A stretch of DNA of 64,000 nt from Pleomorphomonas sp. (lineage in GTDB: Bacteria > Pseudomonadota > Alphaproteobacteria > Rhizobiales > Pleomorphomonadaceae). The notes beneath the pieces were generated by a model. It did no database searches, was not told where the DNA came from, and saw only the letters and a program-made list of their open reading frames with translations. Location: contig JARKNW010000123.1 in assembly GCA_029976075.1 (NCBI GenBank), positions 1 to 64,000 of the forward strand, given 5' to 3'. Shown piece by piece: positions 1 through 9,385 of this stretch. Each line of letters begins with the position of its first letter. The first letter of the stretch is position 1. The translations under genes were made by a program, and so were the position numbers.

Positions 1-1
1 G

Positions 2-250
2 CGGCTGCAGCGGCACTTCAGCTATTCGGACCGCCTGCGCTACTACTGGCCGGAACCGGAGATCGCCAAGGCCGCCGAGGAACTGCTCGCCCTGTTCGGC
101 AATACCACAATACCCGAGACGCTGATCTCCCAGTATCTTCGAGGCGTCTACGAGGGGGTCCGGCGCGGCCGGGTCGAGCCCACCGCCCACGGCCTGTCGC
201 TCGCCATGGTCGACCTCGTCCTCGACGACTATTTCAAGGCCTGCCTCTGA
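2..250 (+). CDS. kbaZ: D-tagatose-bisphosphate aldolase non-catalytic subunit (GatZ/KbaZ family), C-terminal end
   Basis: Only the last 82 codons are in the window; the gene starts to the left. The readable part contains FSYSDRLRYYWPEPEIAKAA and PETLISQYLRGVYEGVR, which match the conserved C-terminus of the GatZ/KbaZ subunit. In the known family this subunit supports the class II aldolase that splits tagatose 1,6-bisphosphate into glyceraldehyde 3-phosphate and dihydroxyacetone phosphate in the cytoplasm. GatZ and KbaZ cannot be told apart from this fragment. A strong terminator lies about 70 bp downstream, so it ends its own transcript and is not part of the next operon. Confidence 0.78.
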   Translation, partial: RLQRHFSYSDRLRYYWPEPEIAKAAEELLALFGNTTIPETLISQYLRGVYEGVRRGRVEPTAHGLSLAMVDLVLDDYFKACL

Positions 251-322
251 AATGACCTTCTGATTTCTAGAGAACAGCGTGGTCCGGTAGCCCCCATCGG
301 GGAATTTGCAAGACTGGAGTCT

Positions 323-364
323 GGCCGGCTGGCATCGTTCACGCGATGCCAGCCGGCCTTTATA
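323..364 (+). terminator. Rho-independent terminator after the aldolase subunit gene
   Basis: A perfect 14-bp inverted repeat (GGCCGGCTGGCATC at 323-336, its complement at 345-358) closes an 8-nt loop and is followed by TTTATATTTC. It separates the left-edge gene from the RpiR-led operon. Confidence 0.85.
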
Positions 365-715
365 TTTCGGTCATGTCGAGACGGATCGTCTCCGTGCACG
401 ATGCGCTCTGCCTCGCTCGCCGCCGGCATGCACGCATTACGGTTACCGTTGCAAATTGATCGGCAGCCCATCCTGACGATTGGCTGCCGGAGCCTGTGGC
501 CTGAAGTTTCTAAGCCCGACCACGGGCCTGGATCACTTAGCCCGATAATCCATTGAAACATTGACGCTATCTTGTTCATACGCCATCGCGCCTCGCCCCC
601 TATGTTCGTCTCTCTGGGCGGTGAACCTCCGAACAGGATATAGCTGCGCACACGCGCCTTGCGTGCGCGACAAAATGTCTCAAAAAATGTTGCTAATTAA
701 AAAAAGTGAGGTACT
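365..715. other. Intergenic and promoter region upstream of the RpiR-led operon
   Basis: No convincing gene was found in these 351 bases. It holds an 11-bp dyad ACGGTTACCGT at 439-449, an 8-bp inverted repeat CGGCAGCC/GGCTGCCG at 461-489, and two copies of AAAATGT at 672-678 and 684-690 just before the first gene. The last 50 bases are A/T-rich, as expected for a promoter. Any of these could be a regulator site, but none can be assigned. A minus-strand open frame here (229-651) has no recognisable domain and was not called. Confidence 0.5.
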
Positions 716-1747
716 ATGAATCACAAGAAAACAACGAAAGTCGACACGGCGAAAACGCCGGAGGCTTCGCAAGGGGAGGAGGGCGTCATGACTGACGCCA
801 TTCAAGGGGCGGAGGAATCCGTTTCCCTGATGACCCGGTTGTCGCAGGCGGATCTCAGTTCCGCCGAGAAGCGACTGATCGAGACCCTCTTCTCCCTGGC
901 CGACTACGAACTGGCCACGCTGACTTCGGCAGCGCTGGCGGAACGAGCCGGCGCCTCGAGAGCGACAGTGGACCGGCTAGCCCGCAGGTTTGGATATGCG
1001 GGCCAAAAGGAAATGAGACATGCTCTCCTCCGGGAGAGCCGCGCCATGCGGGCCGGCGTCGATGAGATCGTGACGCCGTCTCCCCAGATCGCGCTCGAGG
1101 ATGGGCCGTTGGAGATCGCCTACAAGGTGTTCAACAACGCGTCCGTTAGAGCGCTGAAGTTTGCCGAGTTGCTGGCCCAGACCGACGTGCTGCCGCGCCT
1201 CGTCGCAGCGATGCATGGCGCCCGTTCGATCCAGTTGTTCGGCGCCGGCGCCTCGGCGGTGGTGGCCCTAGACATGCACCAGCGCCTGATCCGCCTGGGG
1301 TTGAGGATCAACATGGCCCAGGACGCTCACACCCAGATCGCCCAGGCGGCGCTGATGGGGGAAGGCGATCTGGCGGTGGCGATCTCTTTCTCGGGCATGA
1401 CCCGAACCACGGTGGAAGCCGCGGCGACCGCCCGTTCGCGCGGTGCCAGTGTGGCGGCCATCCTGGCCAAGGCGCAATCGCCGCTCGGCGAGATCGCCGA
1501 TCTCAAGGTTCTGACGCCACCCGGCGTCGGGCTGTTCGGCACGGATGCGTCGATGACCCGCATCCTGCAGATGATGCTGAACGAAGTGCTCTTCCACTGC
1601 CTGGCAGTGAAGGACGTCAGCCTGCTCGAAAACGTTCAACGGATCGACGCAGTGCTCAACAGCGAAAAAATCGGAGCCGGAGATTTCCGTCGCCGACAAT
1701 TAGGGAGCGAGGACCGTGACCGACCAGAAGGACATCGAGAAACTTGA
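716..1747 (+). CDS. MurR/RpiR family transcriptional regulator (HTH + SIS domain)
   Basis: The N-terminal half carries an RpiR-type helix-turn-helix (TSAALAERAGASRATVDRLA, about residues 71-90). The C-terminal half carries a sugar-phosphate-binding SIS domain (SIQLFGAGASAVVALDMHQR, with the serine-rich AISFSGMTRTT loop further on). Family members sense phosphosugars and control nearby sugar genes. It is the first gene of the operon and its 3' end overlaps the transketolase gene by 32 bp, so it is probably co-transcribed and autoregulated. Two starts are possible: ATG at 716 (preceded by GAGGT) and ATG at 788 (preceded by GGGGAGGAGG). The latter has the better ribosome site and would remove 24 residues. 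Confidence 0.88.
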   Translation: MNHKKTTKVDTAKTPEASQGEEGVMTDAIQGAEESVSLMTRLSQADLSSAEKRLIETLFSLADYELATLTSAALAERAGASRATVDRLARRFGYAGQKEMRHALLRESRAMRAGVDEIVTPSPQIALEDGPLEIAYKVFNNASVRALKFAELLAQTDVLPRLVAAMHGARSIQLFGAGASAVVALDMHQRLIRLGLRINMAQDAHTQIAQAALMGEGDLAVAISFSGMTRTTVEAAATARSRGASVAAILAKAQSPLGEIADLKVLTPPGVGLFGTDASMTRILQMMLNEVLFHCLAVKDVSLLENVQRIDAVLNSEKIGAGDFRRRQLGSEDRDRPEGHRET

Positions 1748-2546
1748 GGCGTCAGCGCGACGAATAAGGGCGCATATTCTCACCGAGATCAACGCGGCCG
1801 GCTCCGGCCACCCCGGCGGCAGCATGTCCTGCGTCGAGATTCTGGCGGCCCTGTTTTCCCACCGCGCCGCTGCCGGCGCCAACTGGTTCGGCCGTAACGC
1901 CCGCGACCATGTGATCCTCTCCAAGGGACACGCCGCGCCGGCCCTTTACGCCACCTTCGCTGAAGTGGGCATGATCCCCGAAGCCGAGCTTCTGACGTTG
2001 CGCCAGCTCGGCAGCCGCCTGCAAGGTCACCCCGACCGCACCCGCCTGCCAGAAGTGGAAATGTCCACCGGCTCGCTCGGACAAGGCCTCTCGGTGAGCC
2101 TCGGCATCGCGCTCGCCCTCAAGCTACGCAACGAACCCTTCTATTCCTATGCCATCCTTGGCGATGGTGAGATCAACTCAGGACAGATCTGGGAGGCCAT
2201 CGCCTACGCCGGTGCCCACAAGGTCAGCCGCCTCGTCGCCATCCTCGACGCCAACGGCATCCAGAACGACGGCCGTATCGAGGAGGTGCTGGAGCTGCGC
2301 CCCTATGCGCCCAAGCTCGAGGCCTTCGGCTGGGCAGTGCGCGAGTTCGACGGCCAGAACATGGCCGAGGTGGTCAACGCCGTCGACTGGGCCTCGTCGG
2401 ACGCGCCGGGCGACAAGCCGCGCTTCCTGATTGCCCACACCACCAAGGGTGCGGGCGTTTCCTTCATGTCCGATCGGGCGGACTGGCACAGCCACACGAT
2501 CAACGACGAACAACTGAAGGCCGGTCTCAAGGAGGTCATGGTCTGA
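1716..2546 (+). CDS. Transketolase, N-terminal (TPP-binding) subunit; candidate apulose-4-phosphate transketolase subunit A
   Basis: This is a 276-residue stand-alone N-terminal half of transketolase. It shows GHPGG (31-35), a conserved HVILSKGHAAPALYA segment, and the thiamine-diphosphate motif starting GDGE (149-152) and ending near DANGIQNDG. The GTG start at 1716 has AGGGAGCGAGG just upstream. The partner subunit follows with a one-base TGATG overlap. Split transketolases of this kind occur in specialised sugar pathways, including the known D-apiose transketolase route. The neighbouring FGGY kinase, TIM-barrel isomerase and sugar importer fit that role. A generic pentose-phosphate function cannot be excluded from sequence alone. 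Confidence 0.85.
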   Translation: MTDQKDIEKLEASARRIRAHILTEINAAGSGHPGGSMSCVEILAALFSHRAAAGANWFGRNARDHVILSKGHAAPALYATFAEVGMIPEAELLTLRQLGSRLQGHPDRTRLPEVEMSTGSLGQGLSVSLGIALALKLRNEPFYSYAILGDGEINSGQIWEAIAYAGAHKVSRLVAILDANGIQNDGRIEEVLELRPYAPKLEAFGWAVREFDGQNMAEVVNAVDWASSDAPGDKPRFLIAHTTKGAGVSFMSDRADWHSHTINDEQLKAGLKEVMV

Positions 2547-3517
2547 TGGCTGCTACATCAACCAACGCGCCCGAGGGCTATGTGTCGCTGCGCGACGTCT
2601 TCGGCGACGCCATCATGGCGCTCGGCGCCCGCGATCCCCGTGTCCTTATGCTGGATGCCGACCTTGCCAGCTCTACCCGGACGATGAAGTTCAAGAAGAC
2701 CTACCCGGATCGCCACTACAACTTCGGCATCGCCGAACAGAACATGGTTGGCGCCGCCGCCGGCTTTGCCATCGCCGGCTACATCCCCTTCGTCAACACC
2801 TTCGCGTCCTTCCTGACGCGCCGGGCCTGCGACCAGATCGCCATCTCGGTCGCCTATCCCAAGCTGAACGTCAAGTTCTTCGGCTTCCACGGCGGCATCA
2901 ACCTTGGCGAGGATGGAGCCACGCAGCAAGCGGTCGAGGATCTCGCCATCATGCAGGGCATCCCCGGCATCCGCTGCTACGCGCCGATCGACGGCAACGA
3001 TCTCGCCCGTGTCATGAACGAGGTAGCCGAAGTCGAGGGGCCAACCTACGTTCGCCTGTCACGCTTCCCCTCGCCGCTCGTGACGCCAGCCGTCGCCTCG
3101 GCCTCCGAGCGTGCTGCTGCCTTCCGGGTACTCACCGAGGGCAAGGATCTCCTGGTGTTCACGACGTCGACGCTGGCCGCCAAGGTGATCGAAGCCGCCA
3201 GTGCCCTCAAAGCCGAAGGCATCGGCATCCGCGTTCTCGGCATTACCCGGCTGAAGCCGCTCGGCCAGGAGATCGCCGCCGAGGCGAAGGCCTTCGCCGG
3301 CAAATCGATCGCCGTGGTCGAGGAGCATTCCATCCATGGAGGTCTGGCCGACGGTCTCTCGGCCCTGCTCGACGGCTCCGGTATCGCCCACCGCATCGAA
3401 CGGATCGGCATCCCCGACCGCTTCGGCGAGTCCGGCCATCCCGACGCCCTGCTCGAAGCCTTCGGCCTTGCCGGAGCTCCGCTCAAAGCAAGGCTGAAGG
3501 CGATGGCCAAGGGGTAA
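2546..3517 (+). CDS. Transketolase, C-terminal subunit; candidate apulose-4-phosphate transketolase subunit B
   Basis: This 323-residue protein is the second half of the split enzyme. The pyrimidine-binding domain contains YNFGIAEQNMVGAAAGFAIA, whose glutamate activates thiamine diphosphate, and FFGFHGGINLGEDGATQQAVEDLA. A C-terminal transketolase domain starts near residue 190. Its ATG overlaps the stop of the N-terminal subunit, so the two are translationally coupled, as expected for an obligate heteromer. If the operon acts on apulose 4-phosphate, the enzyme would move a ketol unit to glyceraldehyde 3-phosphate, giving xylulose 5-phosphate and dihydroxyacetone. That substrate is inferred from context. 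Confidence 0.85.
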   Translation: MAATSTNAPEGYVSLRDVFGDAIMALGARDPRVLMLDADLASSTRTMKFKKTYPDRHYNFGIAEQNMVGAAAGFAIAGYIPFVNTFASFLTRRACDQIAISVAYPKLNVKFFGFHGGINLGEDGATQQAVEDLAIMQGIPGIRCYAPIDGNDLARVMNEVAEVEGPTYVRLSRFPSPLVTPAVASASERAAAFRVLTEGKDLLVFTTSTLAAKVIEAASALKAEGIGIRVLGITRLKPLGQEIAAEAKAFAGKSIAVVEEHSIHGGLADGLSALLDGSGIAHRIERIGIPDRFGESGHPDALLEAFGLAGAPLKARLKAMAKG

Positions 3518-3687
3518 GGCGACAGCCGAGGGTGAGGGAGAAGCACCTCTCGGACTGCCGTTCGGCCCCACGTTCGCGTCAAGGCGGCCAGCCCCGAGCC
3601 GGCCGCCGAAAGAAAGGTTTTTCACATCGTCTGAATGAAGAGATCGGCGCGCGGCCGCATAACCGCGCATCCTTGGGAGGAACGACC

Positions 3688-4971
3688 ATGAAAAAAGTAC
3701 TGGTACTGGGTGCGACGCTGTTGAGCGCCAGCATCCTGTCGAGTGCCGCGTTTGCGGCCGACAAGCAGGTGACGGTCTGGTCCTGGTTCATCCAGAGCAC
3801 GATGCAGAAGTCGATCGACGCCTTCGAGAAGGCGCACCCCGGCGTCAAGGTGACCTACACCTATTACAACTACTCACCGGAATACATCACGGCGCTGAAG
3901 GCCGCCGCCGCCTCCGACAGCCTGCCCGACGTGATCGGCCTGCAGCCGGGCTCACTCACCCAGCAGTATCGGGAGCATCTTGCTCCGGTCAACGAACTGG
4001 CCGCCAAGGAATGGGGCCCCGATTGGGCGGGCAAGGTGTTCCCGGTCAACCGCAAGCAGATGCTGATGGGCAACCCTGCGGGCGACACCAACTATTATAT
4101 CATTCCCCAGGAATCCCAGGTTCTCTGCATCTGGTACAACCGCAAGACGTTCGAAAAGCTCGGCATTGCCGTGCCCAAGTCCTATGACGAGCTGAAAGCC
4201 GCCGCCAAGAAGCTCAGCGACGAGGGTTATCTGCCTCTGTTCCAAGGTGCCGCCGACGGCTGGCAGAACGAGAACGTCTTCCTGATGCTGGCCAACCAGT
4301 TCGCGCCCGGCCTTACCGACAAGGCCCAGGCCGGCGAGGCGCCGTGGACGTCGCCCGAGCTCGTCTCGGCCATGAAGTCATGGAAGGCGCTCTTCGACGA
4401 TGGCATCTTCCAGAAAGGCGCGCTCGGCGCCCACGCCTATCCCACCGGTGCCCAGCTGTTCGCCCAGGGCAAGGTGGGCATGATGGCTCTCGGCTCCTGG
4501 TGGATGCAGGAAAGCAAGTTCCCGCCGCCGCTGTCGCAGTATGTCCAGAACATGGACGGCTTCGACTTCTTCTACCTGCCGGCCGTGCCCGGCGCCAAGA
4601 CTGCCAGCCCGCCGGTTGGTGGCGTCGACATCGGTTATGGCCTGACCAAGAACGGAGCCAAGAACCCGGAAGCGTGGAGCTTCCTCGCCTCACTCACCAA
4701 CGGCGAAGCCCTGCAGCAGGCGCTGAACGATCTCAACGATCTGCCGGCGTTCTCCGGACATGAGCCCAAGGGCGACGTGTCCGACCACGTCAAGGATCTC
4801 TACAAGCGCTTCATGGAAGCCTTACCCAAGGCCGAGAACCAACGCTTTGCCATCCCTGCGATCAGCGAAGCGCTCGACAACGCGCTTGCCGCCGTCGCGG
4901 CAGGCAGTACCGAGCCAGAAGCGGCGCTGAAGACGGTGCAGGCGGCAACCGACAAGGCACTCGGCAAGTAA
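3688..4971 (+). CDS. Sugar ABC transporter substrate-binding protein (family 1)
   Basis: This 427-residue periplasmic protein has a clear Sec signal peptide (MKKVLVLGATLLSASILSSA, cut after AFA) and then the family-1 opening VTVWSWFIQSTMQKSIDAFE. The ATG at 3688 is preceded by TTGGGAGGAACGACC, the best ribosome site, so longer upstream readings were rejected. It should capture the sugar handled by the operon and deliver it to the two permeases that follow. The 170-bp gap before it may hold an internal processing or promoter signal, since binding proteins are usually made in excess. Confidence 0.9.
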   Translation: MKKVLVLGATLLSASILSSAAFAADKQVTVWSWFIQSTMQKSIDAFEKAHPGVKVTYTYYNYSPEYITALKAAAASDSLPDVIGLQPGSLTQQYREHLAPVNELAAKEWGPDWAGKVFPVNRKQMLMGNPAGDTNYYIIPQESQVLCIWYNRKTFEKLGIAVPKSYDELKAAAKKLSDEGYLPLFQGAADGWQNENVFLMLANQFAPGLTDKAQAGEAPWTSPELVSAMKSWKALFDDGIFQKGALGAHAYPTGAQLFAQGKVGMMALGSWWMQESKFPPPLSQYVQNMDGFDFFYLPAVPGAKTASPPVGGVDIGYGLTKNGAKNPEAWSFLASLTNGEALQQALNDLNDLPAFSGHEPKGDVSDHVKDLYKRFMEALPKAENQRFAIPAISEALDNALAAVAAGSTEPEAALKTVQAATDKALGK

Positions 4972-5102
4972 AGGCATCTCCCCCCGATCCGGGACGCGTG
5001 TCGAGACCGGCTTCATAGCCTGGACAGAGGCACGTGCCCCGGATGCGGGAGATCGCCCGAGAGGCGTTTGCAGGAAGCATCCAGGTCGCGTTGGGAGAAG
5101 TC

Positions 5103-6032
5103 ATGTCCGCCATATCAGAGCAGGCGCCGAAACAACACCGCCGCTTCGCGGGGCCCTGGACCTATCTGTTCCTGCTGCCGGCCGTCGCCCTGTTCGTCGT
5201 CTTCATCGCCTATCCCATCGTCTGGGTGCTGAGTGAGAGTTTCTTCAGCGAAAGCAATGGCAAGACCAGCACATTCGTCGGCCTCGACACATATCTGTCC
5301 GTGCTGGCCGATCCGGTGTTCTGGATCGTCGTCCGCAACATGCTGCTCTGGGGGCTGATTACCATCCCCGTGCAGATGATCATCGGCGGCACCATCGCCT
5401 ATTTCATCGAGCGGCATACCGACACTTGGCGGAGCTTCTTCCGCACCATGTTCTTCCTGCCGGTGGTCACCTCCGTGTCGGTCATCAGCCTTGTCTGGGT
5501 GCAGATCTACGCGCCCTACTACGGCATCGCCCAGCAATACCTCAGCTATTTCGGCATCGAGATGGCCTCCTCGCCGATTGGCGATCCGTCGACGGCCATC
5601 TTCGCGCTGATCGTCGTCAACATCTGGCAATGGACCGGCTTTTCCATGCTGATGTACGTGGCCGGCATCGCCAACCTGCCCACCGAGGTGCTCGATGCGG
5701 CACGTGTCGACGGGGCGCGCGGCCTGCGCCTCGCGTGGAGCGTCATTATTCCCATGCTGTCGCCGGTCACCAAGTCCCTGCTGCTGCTCGGTGTCATCGG
5801 CACGCTGCAGACTTTCCCGATCGTCCAGCTGATGACCACAGGCGGTCCCAATCACGCCTCGGAAGTGTTCGGCACCTATGTCTTCCGTACCTCCTTCGTG
5901 CTGGGCGATACCGGGCGCGGCGCTACCATCTCGGTCATCGTGCTGGCGCTGGCGTTGATCCTGTCGATCGTCCAGATCGTCTACTTCGGCGCCAACCTCT
6001 CTCCTTCGGGTCGCAAGGAGGATAGAGCCTGA
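5103..6032 (+). CDS. Sugar ABC transporter permease (MalF/UgpA type)
   Basis: A 309-residue inner-membrane protein with about six hydrophobic segments, the first at TYLFLLPAVALFVVFIAYPI. The EAA loop that docks on the ATPase is visible as EVLDAARVDGARGLRLAWSV. The ATG at 5103 has GGGAGAAG upstream and suits the family N-terminus; a GTG at 5034 would add 23 unlikely residues. The next permease starts inside its stop codon (TGATG). It forms the heterodimeric channel with that protein. Confidence 0.9.
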   Translation: MSAISEQAPKQHRRFAGPWTYLFLLPAVALFVVFIAYPIVWVLSESFFSESNGKTSTFVGLDTYLSVLADPVFWIVVRNMLLWGLITIPVQMIIGGTIAYFIERHTDTWRSFFRTMFFLPVVTSVSVISLVWVQIYAPYYGIAQQYLSYFGIEMASSPIGDPSTAIFALIVVNIWQWTGFSMLMYVAGIANLPTEVLDAARVDGARGLRLAWSVIIPMLSPVTKSLLLLGVIGTLQTFPIVQLMTTGGPNHASEVFGTYVFRTSFVLGDTGRGATISVIVLALALILSIVQIVYFGANLSPSGRKEDRA

Positions 6033-6865
6033 TGCGACGCCGCCACCATCCCACCGCCAACCGCGTGATCATCCACATCGCCCTGCTCGTCGTGCTCGCC
6101 CTCTGGATGATCCCGGAAGTCTACATGCTATCGATCGGCCTTCGGACGCCCGAGCAGGCCTTCGATGCCACCCTGTTCGCCTGGCCGTTGACCTTCAGCA
6201 ACTTCGTCACCGTCATCCGCGACAATCCGCTGCCGATGTTCTTCCTCAACAGCCTGATCGTCACGCTGGCGACGGTGGTGCTGGTGGTCGCGATTTCCTC
6301 GCTGTTCGCTTTCGCCTGCGCCGTGCTCAACCTCAGGGGCTCGCTGACGCTCTACGCCACGCTGCTCACCACGCTGATGGTGCCGCTGGCCTCCCTGGTG
6401 CTGCCGCTCGCCATCCTGCTCAAGACATTCGGCTGGGTGAACACCTATGCCGGTCTGATCTTCCCCTACGCCGCCCTCGGCGTACCCTTCGCGGTGGTGG
6501 TGCTTAAGGCCTTCATGGAAGATTCCCCCAAGGAGCTGTTCGAGGCGGCGCGCGTCGACGGCTGCAACGCCTGGCAGACCTATTGGCACGTCGCGCTGCC
6601 ACTGGTCCGGCCGGCGCTGGTGTTCGTCGGCATCTGGCAGTTCATCTCCACCTGGAACGAGTTTTTCCTGGCTTTGATCATCCTGACCCGCGAAGAAGTG
6701 AAGACGCTGACCATCGTGCCCATGCAATACTCCGGCCTCTACATGGCCAACCCCGGTGCCCTGTTTGCCATCCTGACCCTGATCGCCCTGCCGCTAATTC
6801 TGCTCTACGTGGTGGTGCAGCGCGCCTTCGTCCGCGGCCTTCTGGCTGGCGCCGTGAAAGGATGA
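6032..6865 (+). CDS. Sugar ABC transporter permease (MalG/UgpE type)
   Basis: This 277-residue membrane protein has six predicted helices, beginning IIHIALLVVLALWMIPEVYM. Its EAA loop reads ELFEAARVDGCNAWQTYWHV, and the YVVVQRAFVRGLLAGAVKG C-terminus is typical of the MalG group. It is coupled to the preceding permease by a one-base overlap and followed 7 bp later by the sugar kinase gene. It is the second channel subunit of the importer that opens with the 3688 binding protein. Confidence 0.9.
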   Translation: MRRRHHPTANRVIIHIALLVVLALWMIPEVYMLSIGLRTPEQAFDATLFAWPLTFSNFVTVIRDNPLPMFFLNSLIVTLATVVLVVAISSLFAFACAVLNLRGSLTLYATLLTTLMVPLASLVLPLAILLKTFGWVNTYAGLIFPYAALGVPFAVVVLKAFMEDSPKELFEAARVDGCNAWQTYWHVALPLVRPALVFVGIWQFISTWNEFFLALIILTREEVKTLTIVPMQYSGLYMANPGALFAILTLIALPLILLYVVVQRAFVRGLLAGAVKG

Positions 6866-6872
6866 TCTCTCG

Positions 6873-8276
6873 ATGAAACTGATAGGCATCGATATCGGAA
6901 CATCCTCGGTCAAGGCGGTGCGCGTACGGGCCGACGATGGCGTCACCGTCGAGGCGGCGGTCTCCAAGCCCTATACCGCCGACGGCGCGCCGACCCGCGA
7001 CCCCGCGCTTTGGGCACGGCTTGCCGAGGAAGCACTTTCCGAACTGACGCACGGCGAAGCCATCGCGGCTATCGGCTTCACCGGCCAGATGCACGCCATG
7101 GTCGCCCTCGAAGACGATGGCAAGTTGGCCGCTCCGGTCAAGCTCTGGTTCGACATGAACGGTGCCGCCGACCTCGACGCCTTCGTTGCCGCCTACCCCG
7201 GCAGCTTTGCCGCCGACACCGGCAACATCCCCCTGCCCGATTTCACGCTGGCCAAGTGGCTGTGGGCACGCCGGCTCGATCCGCGCCTTTCGAAACGGGT
7301 CGGCGGCCTCTATTGTGCCAAGGATTACGTTCGCGCCGCGCTCGACCCGTCCGCCCCCTTCGTCGTCGACCGCAACGAAGCCGCGGGCATGCAGGTGTTC
7401 GACCCTTTCGCCGACCGCTGGCACACCGACATCCTCGACAGGGCCGGCTTGCCCAAGACCGCCTTGCCGAGACCGGTGGCAGCCTCCGAGGCGGCCGGGA
7501 CCTGGCGCGGCATTCCCATGGTGGTGGGCGCCGGAGATCAGGCGACTGCCGCAAGGGCCATCGGCGCGCTGGTGCCCGGTGTTGCGTCCCTGTCGCTCGG
7601 CACCTCCGGCGTACTGTCCATTCCGCTGATGAAGTCCGCCCTGCCACCCAGTTGGGACGGCTCGTTTCATCTGTTTCCCACCGGCTTTGACGACAATTAC
7701 CAGGTGATCGGCACCGTGCCCGCCCTCGGCGCCACGCTGCGCTGGCTGCAGACCTTGTTCGGCCGCTCGATGGCCGAGCTCGATGCCACCGCTGCCGGCC
7801 GGCCGATCGGCGAGGGACGGGCGCTGTTCGTGCCCTATCTGGCCGGCGCCGGTGCGCCGCATCCCGATCATGGCCTTGCCGCCGCGCTCTCGGGTCTCAC
7901 CGTCGACACCGATCTTCCGGCCATCGTCCGCGCCGTCTACGACGGCATGGCCCAGGAGTTGGCCGCCATCACCGAGGAAGCGGCGGCCATCGGCGCTTCA
8001 ACAGACGCTATCCTTTTGTCTGGAGGCGCTACCCACTTGCCCGGCCTCGTCACCACGCTCGCCGCCTTCCTGCCTGCCGAGTGCCGGCTGGTCGACGCAG
8101 CGGAAGCCAGCGCCGTCGGCGCGGCGCTCGCCAGCCTCGATCACCTGCAACCAGGCAACTGCCTCAGTCTCACAAACACCGCCGTTCCGCGTGCCCAATC
8201 GCACGCCCTCCGCGATGACTGGCGCCACGCCCGGCAAGCCGCGCTCGCCGGCAGCCACATTCACCAGAAGGACTGA
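6873..8276 (+). CDS. FGGY-family carbohydrate kinase (xylulokinase-like; candidate apulose kinase)
   Basis: The 467-residue product has the two-domain FGGY layout: LIGIDIGTSSVKAVRV at the N-terminus (phosphate 1), GFTGQMHAMVAL, a DQATAARAIGALVPG segment, SLGTSGVL in the middle, and LLSGGATHLPGLV (adenosine site) near residue 385. FGGY enzymes phosphorylate ketoses and polyols with ATP in the cytoplasm. Length and motifs resemble xylulokinase. Beside a split transketolase and a TIM-barrel isomerase, apulose kinase is an equally good reading. It lies between the permease genes and the ATPase gene, so one transcript is likely. Confidence 0.87.
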   Translation: MKLIGIDIGTSSVKAVRVRADDGVTVEAAVSKPYTADGAPTRDPALWARLAEEALSELTHGEAIAAIGFTGQMHAMVALEDDGKLAAPVKLWFDMNGAADLDAFVAAYPGSFAADTGNIPLPDFTLAKWLWARRLDPRLSKRVGGLYCAKDYVRAALDPSAPFVVDRNEAAGMQVFDPFADRWHTDILDRAGLPKTALPRPVAASEAAGTWRGIPMVVGAGDQATAARAIGALVPGVASLSLGTSGVLSIPLMKSALPPSWDGSFHLFPTGFDDNYQVIGTVPALGATLRWLQTLFGRSMAELDATAAGRPIGEGRALFVPYLAGAGAPHPDHGLAAALSGLTVDTDLPAIVRAVYDGMAQELAAITEEAAAIGASTDAILLSGGATHLPGLVTTLAAFLPAECRLVDAAEASAVGAALASLDHLQPGNCLSLTNTAVPRAQSHALRDDWRHARQAALAGSHIHQKD

Positions 8277-8281
8277 TCAGC

Positions 8282-9349
8282 ATGTCCAAGCTCGAACTTC
8301 GGTCCGTTTCCAAGTCGTTCGGCGCGCTGGAAATCATTCCGCCCCTCGACCTCGCCATCGAGCACGGCGAGTTCTGCGCTCTCGTCGGTCCATCGGGCTG
8401 CGGCAAGTCAACCCTGCTTCGCATCATCGCCGGCCTCGAACCGGCCACTACTGGCAAGGTGCTGGTCGATGGCGAGGACGTCACCGGTGCCGAGCCGCCC
8501 GAACGCGGCGTCGCCATGGTGTTCCAGTCCTACGCGCTCTATCCGCACATGAGCGTGTCCGCCAACATCGGCTTCGGGCTGAAGATCGCCCGCAAAGCGG
8601 CGGACGAGATCAGCAGTAAGGTCAATGAAGCGGCCCAGAAGCTTCATCTCGACGCGCTGCTCGCTCGCATGCCGCGCGAACTCTCCGGCGGCCAGCGCCA
8701 GCGCGTCGCCATCGGCCGGGCGATCACCCGCGATCCCCGCATCTTCCTGCTCGACGAACCGCTCAGCAATCTCGACGCGGCGCTCCGCGGCGGCATGCGC
8801 GTGGAGATCGCCCGCCTGCGCCAGAACCTCGACGCCACCATGGTCTACGTCACCCACGATCAGGTGGAGGCGATGACGCTCGCCGATCGCATCGTGGTGA
8901 TGAACAAGGGGCGCATCGAGCAGATCGGCGCGCCGATGGATCTCTACCATCGCCCCGCCAACCGCTTCGTCGCCGGCTTCATCGGCTCGCCGCCCATGAA
9001 CTTCTTCGAAGCCGACGTCGCCGGCACCACCCAGAAGGACTGGCTGCTACGCCTCGCCGACGGCACCGAAATCACGGCCGACCAGCGGGATGCGCCACTC
9101 TCGGTCCAACGTGTCACGCTCGGCATCCGGCCCGAACATATCGAGTTTGGCGACAGCCTCGGCAAGAGCAACCGGGTCAGCGGTACTGTCCAGGTGGTCG
9201 AACGCCTCGGCTGCGACACGCTGCTGCACATCGACCTCTCCGGCAGCCCGATGGTGATGCGCCAGCCGCGCGACCTGCCCGACATCCGCGCCGGCGAGCG
9301 CATCACCTGTCGCTTCCCCGCCGACGCCTGCCACGTCTTCGCCAACTGA
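8282..9349 (+). CDS. Sugar ABC transporter ATP-binding protein (MalK/UgpC type)
   Basis: A 355-residue ATPase with Walker A GPSGCGKST at 36-44, signature LSGGQRQRVAIGRAI near 134, Walker B IFLLDEPLSNLDA and H-loop MVYVTHDQVEAMTLADR. The last 120 residues form a TOBE-type regulatory domain, as in MalK. It energises the importer encoded at 3688-6865. It lies 5 bp after the kinase gene. Confidence 0.92.
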   Translation: MSKLELRSVSKSFGALEIIPPLDLAIEHGEFCALVGPSGCGKSTLLRIIAGLEPATTGKVLVDGEDVTGAEPPERGVAMVFQSYALYPHMSVSANIGFGLKIARKAADEISSKVNEAAQKLHLDALLARMPRELSGGQRQRVAIGRAITRDPRIFLLDEPLSNLDAALRGGMRVEIARLRQNLDATMVYVTHDQVEAMTLADRIVVMNKGRIEQIGAPMDLYHRPANRFVAGFIGSPPMNFFEADVAGTTQKDWLLRLADGTEITADQRDAPLSVQRVTLGIRPEHIEFGDSLGKSNRVSGTVQVVERLGCDTLLHIDLSGSPMVMRQPRDLPDIRAGERITCRFPADACHVFAN

Positions 9350-9385
9350 CGGCGAGCGGGCTTTGATCAATAAGGAGACCAGACC